Assembly (NCBI GenBank): GCA_046331625.1
Contig: JAXLQL010000066.1
Location: forward strand, 1 to 12,154
Direction: 5' to 3'
DNA: 12,154 bases
Source: JAXLQL01 sp046331625
GTDB taxonomy: Bacteria > Acidobacteriota > Terriglobia > Bryobacterales > Bryobacteraceae
Below the pieces are notes generated by a model. That model was not told the DNA's origin. It searched no databases and saw nothing but the letters and a program-made list of their open reading frames with translations. Shown in pieces: positions 7,443 through 12,154 of the stretch. The translations under genes were made by a program, and so were the position numbers. How positions within the stretch are numbered: position 1 is the first letter of the stretch; every line of letters begins with the position of its first letter.

Positions 7443-7472
7443 CGTTCGACGCCGAGTGCGAACGGTTCACCG
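7443..7472. repeat. Cluster of short inverted repeats near the tandem-domain protein start
   Basis: CGTTCG (7443-7448) and CGAACG (7459-7464) form a perfect 6-bp inverted repeat around a 10-nt spacer. The right arm overlaps the odd palindrome GAACGGTTC (7460-7468), and CGGT/ACCG (7463-7472) forms a further small hairpin. The cluster lies 36-65 bp upstream of the ATG at 7407, where a promoter or operator for that gene would be expected. Function is unproven; it could be a regulator site, and the arms are short enough for chance. Confidence 0.3.
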
Positions 7473-7558
7473 GCGCAAGGAGGGACGCGTATCGTCGATG
7501 ATGCAAGAGATCTGCCAGTCGTTTGGATTCAGCACGCCGTCGAGTGCTTCGAGTCTCC

Positions 7559-7589
7559 GCGGTAAGTTTTTCCGGTACTTCTTACCCGC
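7559..7589. repeat. Imperfect hairpin upstream of the DUF2252 gene
   Basis: GCGGTAAG (7559-7566) pairs with CTTACCCGC (7581-7589) apart from one bulged base, leaving a 14-nt loop. An inner AAGT/ACTT pairing is an alternative. It sits about 60-90 bp before the ATG at 7650 and just upstream of a candidate -10 element, so it is better placed as an operator than as part of a leader RNA. There is no U-tract that would mark it as a terminator. Confidence 0.25.
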
Positions 7590-7606
7590 AGCCGCACCGG
7601 TGAGCT

Positions 7607-7612
7607 TACAAT
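7607..7612 (+). promoter_or_regulatory. Candidate -10 element for the DUF2252 gene
   Basis: TACAAT differs from the TATAAT consensus at one position and stands 37 bp before the ATG at 7650, giving an expected leader of about 30 nt. No good -35 hexamer is found at 16-19 bp, so the call is weak; an activator or alternative sigma factor could compensate. Confidence 0.28.
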
Positions 7613-7649
7613 CGGGTGAAAGAGATCGTGCATGATTTGAAGGGACTGT

Positions 7650-9041
7650 ATGAAAAAGAACAGTAGCGACAGTCCGCAGATGCAGACCTCCAGCGCCGCT
7701 CAAACGTGGGAAGCCGAACGCGAGCGTGGCAAAAAGCTTCGCGCAAACGTTCCCCGCGAGGCTCACGGCGAATTTTCTCCAGCCGCCGGCCGCCCTGATC
7801 CGGTCAGGATCATCACCGACAGCAATCTGGGCAGGCAGGAACGCTTCATTCCGTTGCGTATGCAGCGTATGGCGGAGAGTTCGTTCGCGTTTCTGCGCGG
7901 TGCGGCGGGAGTGATGGCTCACGATCTGTCGCGCACGCCCGTGACCGGCATTACGGTTCACATGAACGGAGACGCACACCTCGAGAACTTCGGTCTTTAC
8001 GGCACGGTAGACGGCGAGGTGGTGTTCGATCTCAACGATTTCGACGAAGCCTTGCCGGGCTACTGGGAATGGGATCTGAAACGTCTAGCCGTCAGTATCA
8101 ATGTCGCCGCACGGGCCAACGGATTCGGCGGCCGCCTGCGCCGCGCGTCAGTGATGCAATGCGTGAAGGCCTACCGGACCAACCTGCAGCAACTGGAAAC
8201 GATGGGCGTGCTGGAGATCTGGTATTTGCATTCGCATCCGGGCGAGGAGAATCCTCTGTCGCAAATGGACCTCGAGTCGAAGGCCGTGTTCACGCGAGCG
8301 GTGAAGGCAGCGGGGCTCCAGACAAATGGCTCGCTGCTCGAGCGCGTCACCACTCTTGACCGGAATGGCACGCGGCGCTTCGCATTCGATCCGCCAGTGC
8401 TGACAGCGGTCGACGCGGAGACCCGCCAGCAGATCATTGACGGCCTCGCCGGATACGCCGAGTCTCTGCGGCCCGAGATGCGATACCTGATCGGCCGCTA
8501 TCGCGTTGTGGATGTGGCGCACCGCGTGGTGGGTACCGGAAGCGTTGGCACGCGCGCTTATCTCGTCTTGCTTTTGGGCAACGGAGATCACGATCCTCTG
8601 TTTCTGCAGGTGAAAGAGGCGTGGCCATCGGCTTCGGCGCCGTATGTGCCGCCGGTACCGGCCGAATACGCGCATGAGGGCAAACGAGTGATCGTGGGCC
8701 AGCGAGCGCTACAGGCGCGGTCCGATATTCTGCTCGGCTGGACCGACATAGCCGGCCGCCCCTTTTACGTACGGCAGATGAAGAACATGAAGGGATCGAT
8801 TCCGCCGGTAGGGATCGGCGAGACGCCCTTCCTCTTTTACGCCGCCACTTGCGGAGCGGTACTCGCCCGGGCACATGCGCGCACCGGGAGCGCGGCCGCG
8901 ATTGCGGGCTACTGCGGAAAGTCAGAAGAGTTGGATGCCGCGATTGCCCGTTTCGCGGAAGCATACGCCAGCCAAAACGAATCCGACTCCGCGGCGTTCG
9001 TCGAGACATGCGGACCGAATTTTTCCCTGCTGGAACCGTAG
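7650..9041 (+). CDS. DUF2252 family protein (COG4320), kinase/phosphotransferase-like motifs
   Basis: A 463-residue, probably cytosolic protein. The ATG at 7650 has GAAGG at 7639-7643, six nt before it. The family is recognised by 'RMAESSFAFLRGAAGVMAHDL' (start to end 73-93), GDAHLENFG (107-115), 'VFDLNDFDEALPGYWEWDLK' (125-144), VGTGSVGTR (294-302), 'FYVRQMKNMKGS' (372-383) and 'GAVLARAHARTG' (402-413). GDAHxxNFG followed by DxNDFDE looks like the catalytic-loop Asp/Asn and the metal-binding Asp of aminoglycoside-kinase-type phosphotransferases. The Gly-rich GTGSVGTR followed by 'LFLQVKEA' (317-324) looks like a nucleotide-binding loop plus Lys strand, but in the reverse order to normal kinases. 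No substrate is known for the family. It is divergent from the tandem-domain secreted protein, and its stop lies 4 bp from the stop of the DinB-like gene on the other strand. Confidence 0.9.
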   Translation: MKKNSSDSPQMQTSSAAQTWEAERERGKKLRANVPREAHGEFSPAAGRPDPVRIITDSNLGRQERFIPLRMQRMAESSFAFLRGAAGVMAHDLSRTPVTGITVHMNGDAHLENFGLYGTVDGEVVFDLNDFDEALPGYWEWDLKRLAVSINVAARANGFGGRLRRASVMQCVKAYRTNLQQLETMGVLEIWYLHSHPGEENPLSQMDLESKAVFTRAVKAAGLQTNGSLLERVTTLDRNGTRRFAFDPPVLTAVDAETRQQIIDGLAGYAESLRPEMRYLIGRYRVVDVAHRVVGTGSVGTRAYLVLLLGNGDHDPLFLQVKEAWPSASAPYVPPVPAEYAHEGKRVIVGQRALQARSDILLGWTDIAGRPFYVRQMKNMKGSIPPVGIGETPFLFYAATCGAVLARAHARTGSAAAIAGYCGKSEELDAAIARFAEAYASQNESDSAAFVETCGPNFSLLEP

Positions 9042-9045
9042 GAAT

Positions 9046-9552
9046 TCACATCTGACCGTCGATGCCGGCCCAGAGGTTCATCGTGTTCAACTCGTCACGT
9101 CCACACGACTTCAAGTACAGGAACAGTTGCGTTCGGTAGGCGGCGTGTGCGCAGAGAATCATGTTGCAGAGCAGCTCACCGCGTGAGCCTTTGCGTCCGA
9201 ACATTTCGATCTCGCCCCGGAAATCGGAATCGCTCCATGAACCGAGTTCCTCGACGTAGAGAGCGGACTGCTTCCCGATCGAGGCGATCACGCCATCGAG
9301 ATCGAGCTTCGCACTGGCAGCCTGAGCAGCACCCCACGCTTCGCGGTCGAAGGTCCCCGTCTTGATCGCGGGAAGCAATTGCGGTCCCATGATGTTCAAG
9401 TACTGGAGGAGTTCGAGCGTAGTGCGCTGCTTGGGCGTGGGCTTGTAGTCGACCTTGTCGCGATCGATCTTGCCCGCAAGGTGAAGCAGGATGCGAATCT
9501 CGTTCTGCAACGAACCGATGAGCTCTTGTTTCGTGAGTACCATGGCTCGCAT
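9046..9552 (-). CDS. DinB-like four-helix protein with a degenerate metal site
   Basis: A 168-residue protein with the layout of the DinB/YfiT superfamily: a first helix 'LTKQELIGSLQNEIRILLHL', the loop 'VDYKPTPKQRTTLELLQYL' (34-52, equivalent to the family's 'Y.P.P..RT..ELL.H'), and a last motif helix 'NMILCAHAAYRTQLFLYLKS' (130-149, equivalent to 'H...H.HRGQ...YLR'). Members with three His bind a divalent metal and often act as thiol transferases. Here the expected positions are Tyr51, His136 and Tyr139, so the usual triad is incomplete. The start at 9552 is ambiguous with an ATG at 9543, and neither has a clear ribosome binding site. It follows the pilC/gspF-like gene by 15 bp, so it is probably the last gene of that operon. 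The role is unknown. Confidence 0.75.
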   Translation of the reverse strand: MRAMVLTKQELIGSLQNEIRILLHLAGKIDRDKVDYKPTPKQRTTLELLQYLNIMGPQLLPAIKTGTFDREAWGAAQAASAKLDLDGVIASIGKQSALYVEELGSWSDSDFRGEIEMFGRKGSRGELLCNMILCAHAAYRTQLFLYLKSCGRDELNTMNLWAGIDGQM

Positions 9553-9567
9553 GGTAACAGGCGGAAG

Positions 9568-10767
9568 CTACACTTTCTCAGCGAGCGAGAAGATCGGCAG
9601 GTAGAGCGAGATCAGCACGAACGCGACGAAGCCGCCCATGAAGAGCATGATGGCCGGCTCAATGAGTGACATCGCCGCGGTCAACCTCGTGTTGACGTCC
9701 TCTTCGAAGAACTCGGCCACGCTCGCGAGCATGCTCGGCAGCGCACCGGTGGACTCGCCGACTTCGATCATGTCGGTGGAGAGCGGCGGGAAGATGCCGA
9801 GACCGCGCAACGACGCGGAAAGCGGCTGGCCTTCGCGCACCATCTTGCGCGCCTTTTCGATGGCGTCTTTGAGCGTCCGCGCGGTCATCGAATCGCCGGC
9901 GGTATCGAGCGCTTGCACCAGCGGAATGCCGCCGAGCAGGAGCGTGGAGAGGATGCGCCCGAATTGCGAAACCTGATATTTGGTCCAGATCTCGCCGAGC
10001 ACGGGCAGTTTCATGATCACGCGCTCGATCGTCATCGATCCGGACTGCGTCTGCGACCACAGCCGAAACGCGATGACGGCGCCTGCGAGCCCAGCCACGC
10101 CGACGAGGATGTAGTCCTTCGCCGTGGTTCCCACCGCGAGCAGGATTTCGGTGGGCAATGGCAATTTCGTCTGCAACGAAGAATAGAGTTGCGCGAAGTT
10201 CGGCACCACGTAGGTGACCATGAAGATGATGAGCGCGAAGACGAGCACGACGAGGATCGCCGGATACATCAGCGACAGCATCACCTTCTTGCGCACGGTA
10301 AGCATCATGCGTTGATAGCTGATGAATCGCTCGAGCACTTCGGTGAGCGCGCCGCTTTTTTCGCCCGCCATGACAGAGCTGATGTAGATGGGCGGAAACA
10401 CGCGCTGCCGTGCGAAGGCTTCCGAGAGCAGCGTTCCGTTTTTCACCTCGTCGCGAACGGCCTTGATGTACTTGCCGAGCTTGGGATCGGTGAGGCGCTC
10501 GGCAAGCAGGTCAAGGCATTTGAGAATCGGAAGACCGGCTTTGACGAGCGTGAGGAACTGCTGATTGAAGATGAGGAACTTCTCGAGGTTGAGCTTCTTG
10601 CGTCCGCCGCCGAGGCGCGAGGCCAACTCGCCGCGCGGCTTGATCGAGTAGATGAGAAAGCCCTGCTGCGACATCCGCTCGCGCAGTTCGTTCTCGGTTT
10701 CTGCTTCGGCCACCTGTTGGCGGATCTCGCCCTTGGCGTCGGCGTACTTGAGCATGAATTCGGGCAA
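9568..10767 (-). CDS. Type II secretion system F / PilC-type inner-membrane platform protein
   Basis: A 399-residue protein, the usual length for PilC/GspF, which forms the inner-membrane platform that couples the assembly ATPase to pilin or pseudopilin extrusion. The N terminus 'MPEFMLKYADAKGEIRQQV' is the typical soluble lead. Two T2SF repeats follow. The first (about 64-190) holds 'FNQQFLTLVKAGLPILKCLD' and GEKSGAL (135-141). The second (about 266-393) holds 'FGRILSTLLLGGIPLVQALD' and GESTGAL (337-343). Membrane segments are about 167-190, 219-236 and 370-392. The start is TTG at 10767, supported by AAGGAG five nt upstream and by family alignment; the ATG at 10755 would lose the lead strand. 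No assembly ATPase or pilin gene is adjacent, so pilus and type II secretion cannot be told apart. It lies 9 nt downstream of the lolA stop. Confidence 0.93.
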   Translation of the reverse strand: MPEFMLKYADAKGEIRQQVAEAETENELRERMSQQGFLIYSIKPRGELASRLGGGRKKLNLEKFLIFNQQFLTLVKAGLPILKCLDLLAERLTDPKLGKYIKAVRDEVKNGTLLSEAFARQRVFPPIYISSVMAGEKSGALTEVLERFISYQRMMLTVRKKVMLSLMYPAILVVLVFALIIFMVTYVVPNFAQLYSSLQTKLPLPTEILLAVGTTAKDYILVGVAGLAGAVIAFRLWSQTQSGSMTIERVIMKLPVLGEIWTKYQVSQFGRILSTLLLGGIPLVQALDTAGDSMTARTLKDAIEKARKMVREGQPLSASLRGLGIFPPLSTDMIEVGESTGALPSMLASVAEFFEEDVNTRLTAAMSLIEPAIMLFMGGFVAFVLISLYLPIFSLAEKV

Positions 10768-10772
10768 GGGGG

Positions 10773-10778
10773 CTCCTT
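10773..10778 (-). promoter_or_regulatory. Shine-Dalgarno sequence deciding the TTG start of the PilC/GspF gene
   Basis: On the minus strand this reads AAGGAG, five nt before the TTG at 10767 and overlapping the TAA stop of the upstream lolA gene (10779-10777). The ATG at 10755 is too far away to use it. The overlap suggests that ribosomes ending lolA can feed translation of the platform protein. Confidence 0.65.
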
Positions 10779-11454
10779 AGCGCTGCGCGTCTTCGTCGAT
10801 CAACTGCGCGCCCGGCGGCATCTTGAATTGGAATAGCGCACTCGAGATGGGTGGATCGACGCGCTCGTCATGCAGCTTGTAGACGATAGTGGATCCGTCT
10901 TTGGCGGTGATGCGCAGTTGATCCACGCGGAAATCTGGGCGCACCAGGAAGGCTACTTCGCGGTAGGGCGCGTTGTCTGATTTGGGCTGCGCCACCAGGT
11001 ACACGCCGTCAGCTTCCACGCTGGTTCGGAACTCGCGAAAGTCGCGATAGAAATCGAGATTGCCCATGAGGAATCCGAGCGGAGCGCGCATGTCTTCGCT
11101 CGAGGAAACTTTCGATCGCTGCACCTGGCCAGCATCAGGCGAGTAGTAATAGAGATACTTGCCGTCCGAAAGAAAAACCTTGCCCGCAGGCGAGTTGTAG
11201 TCCCAACGCATCTTGCCCGGTTTCTGCATGTAGAGCTGGCCGCGTTCGATGCGCGTGATGCGGCCGCGGCCGCTCTGGGATTGCTCGAACTGGATCTGGA
11301 GCGACTTGGCGCGATTGTAGCGGTCCTCGACGCCCTTCAGGAGCTTGGGCAACGCCATGCCGTTGAACGGGACTTCCGCGGCGGCCCACAGGAGGGCGGC
11401 GAGGAGAAATGCGGTCACATCTCTATTGACGCATTTGGTCCGCTGGGCGTGCAA
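10777..11454 (-). CDS. lolA: Outer-membrane lipoprotein carrier protein LolA-like
   Basis: A protein of up to 225 residues. It has a signal peptide (hydrophobic core 'VTAFLLAALLWAA') and a mature LolA-type half-barrel: 'LLKGVEDRYNRAKSLQIQFE' (38-57), 'RGQLYMQKPGKMRWDYNSPA' (71-90), 'VFLSDGKYLYYYSPDAGQVQ' (93-112), 'APLGFLMG' (124-131) and the end 'ALFQFKMPPGAQLID' (206-220). LolA carries lipoproteins across the periplasm from LolCDE to the outer membrane, so the gene implies a two-membrane cell. The start is uncertain. TTG at 11454 overlaps the upstream gene by 32 nt but gives a positively charged signal-peptide N terminus. GTG at 11418 lies 4 nt after the upstream stop but leaves no positive charge. 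Neither has a good ribosome binding site. It sits between a CNA-B-type protein and PilC/GspF, an envelope-themed operon. Confidence 0.87.
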   Translation of the reverse strand: MHAQRTKCVNRDVTAFLLAALLWAAAEVPFNGMALPKLLKGVEDRYNRAKSLQIQFEQSQSGRGRITRIERGQLYMQKPGKMRWDYNSPAGKVFLSDGKYLYYYSPDAGQVQRSKVSSSEDMRAPLGFLMGNLDFYRDFREFRTSVEADGVYLVAQPKSDNAPYREVAFLVRPDFRVDQLRITAKDGSTIVYKLHDERVDPPISSALFQFKMPPGAQLIDEDAQR

Positions 11455-12154
11455 CCGGAGGTGGCGGGAAGGGGATCAAAACGCCTTCGAGCTTCTGGCC
11501 GCGTCCGATGGAGACGGGGAGTCCGGTATTGGAGCCTGGGAAAGTGATGAGGTAGGTGCCGGCGGGCATTCCAGTGAAAGAGAAGGCCCCGTCGTGGCTC
11601 ACTTGGCTCACGCCGATTCGGGCGCCGCCGGTCGATTTGAGCGAAACACGGGGCGGCAGGGGAGACGTTTCTGGAACGAGCACGCGACCCGAGATTTGAT
11701 AGTCTTCGAGGAGACGGAAATCGACGCTCAACCCAGCTTCGAGGTCGAGGATGTAACCCCGGATCCCATCCCCCCGCCCCTTGGGCCGAGAAGCGTGCGC
11801 TTCGGCACGATAGAACGGAGCGGGCTCGATGCGAACATCGTAGCGGCCTTCGGGCAGTCCATAGAACTCGTAAACGCCGTCTCCATTGGTGTGCGTCGTG
11901 ACCTCGACACCTTCGCCAGTAGCGGTCACCGGAATGCCTGGCATGGTGCGGCTTTTGTCGTGTATGTTTCGAACAGTTCCCGAGAGTCGTGTTTGTTCGA
12001 GGGAATGGGGAAGCGCTCGTATGAAGAGCAGATCGTCCGCCGACTGGTCGAGTGGGCGTGTACGGCGGAACGCGTTCCAGGTTCCGTTCGGCCGCGGAAA
12101 CAAGTAGAAGAGTGCGCGATCGCCAGGTTCGAGCCGCTGTGTCTCCAGGCAGAA
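11423..12154 (-). CDS. CNA-B/carboxypeptidase-regulatory-like domain protein (5' partial)
   Basis: The frame stays open from the window's right edge (first codons read 'FCLETQRLEPGDRALFYL'), so the gene starts outside; the TTG at 12103 is probably not the real start. Counting from that TTG, residues 39-131 and 135-208 form two beta-sandwich repeats of the CNA-B/carboxypeptidase-regulatory type: 'LSGTVRNIHDKSRTMPGIPV' with 'TNGDGVYEFYGLPEGRYDV' (72-90), and 'YQISGRVLVPE' with 'HDGAFSFTGMPAGTYLITF' (170-188). The part before them, 'GDRALFYLF ... RRTRPLDQSADDLLFIRALP', resembles the end of the NTR/TIMP-like domain that precedes such repeats in acidobacterial secreted proteins. The tail is Pro-rich. 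It is likely secreted or surface-exposed, but the signal peptide is outside the window. It heads the lolA/pilC-like operon. Confidence 0.78.
   Translation of the reverse strand, partial: FCLETQRLEPGDRALFYLFPRPNGTWNAFRRTRPLDQSADDLLFIRALPHSLEQTRLSGTVRNIHDKSRTMPGIPVTATGEGVEVTTHTNGDGVYEFYGLPEGRYDVRIEPAPFYRAEAHASRPKGRGDGIRGYILDLEAGLSVDFRLLEDYQISGRVLVPETSPLPPRVSLKSTGGARIGVSQVSHDGAFSFTGMPAGTYLITFPGSNTGLPVSIGRGQKLEGVLIPFPPPPVARPADQMRQ

Noticed and set aside
7460..7468. GAACGGTTC considered as a LexA/SOS box.
   Set aside because: The half-sites resemble GAAC/GTTC but are separated by one base instead of the four expected in CGAAC-N4-GTTCG boxes, and neither neighbouring gene is a typical SOS gene.
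7559..7589. The hairpin considered as a rho-independent terminator.
   Set aside because: There is no T-tract after the stem, no gene ends nearby on either strand, and the stem is short and bulged.
9913..10836. A 307-codon open frame on the plus strand.
   Set aside because: It lies entirely antisense to the PilC/GspF-like gene and the end of lolA. Its translation is rich in Arg, His and Glu with no recognisable motif, as expected for a shadow of a high-GC gene.

Overview
The window is compact, GC-rich bacterial chromosomal DNA. It holds eleven recognisable protein-coding genes, two of them cut by the window edges, on both strands. I see no tRNA, rRNA, CRISPR array, insertion sequence or phage gene. 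The gene content suggests a soil-type acidobacterium, close in style to Solibacter/Bryobacter. The clues are a secreted CNA-B-type protein with an 'RTRPL...DDL.FLRALP'-like linker, a free-standing secreted GlcG/HbpS protein, a secreted serine hydrolase with a C-terminal DUF3471-like domain, a DUF2252 protein, and a LolA carrier, which implies an outer membrane. This placement rests on family style only and was not tested by any search.

Layout. (1) 2-913, plus strand: the C-terminal part of a protein joining a concanavalin/LamG-like beta-sandwich to a nucleoside 2-deoxyribosyltransferase/TIR-like domain. Its start lies left of the window. (2) 4974 down to 933, minus strand: a tight probable operon of a secreted GlcG/HbpS-type protein, the replication-restart helicase PriA, a GNAT acetyltransferase and an MmcQ/YjbR protein. 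Junctions are a 4-nt GTGA overlap, then gaps of 8 and 6 nt. (3) 5035-6519, plus strand: a beta-lactamase-fold serine hydrolase, divergent from the PriA operon across a 60-bp gap. (4) 7407-6520, minus strand: a secreted protein of unknown function with two tandem copies of one domain. Its stop codon directly abuts the hydrolase stop codon. (5) 7650-9041, plus strand: a DUF2252 protein with kinase-like motifs, reached across a 242-bp divergent intergenic region that carries several inverted repeats. (6) 12154 down to 9046, minus strand: a second likely operon of a CNA-B surface/secreted protein (start right of the window), LolA, a PilC/GspF inner-membrane platform protein and a DinB-like four-helix protein.

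How the genes may work together. PriA is housekeeping DNA replication restart, and its co-transcribed neighbours look opportunistic. The right-hand operon has a cell-envelope theme: a surface-exposed or secreted protein, a lipoprotein carrier, and a type IV pilus/type II secretion platform. The most unusual protein is the beta-sandwich plus deoxyribosyltransferase/TIR-like fusion at the left edge, whose architecture resembles a sensor joined to a nucleotide-acting effector. No complete defence cassette can be seen, because the upstream half lies outside the window.
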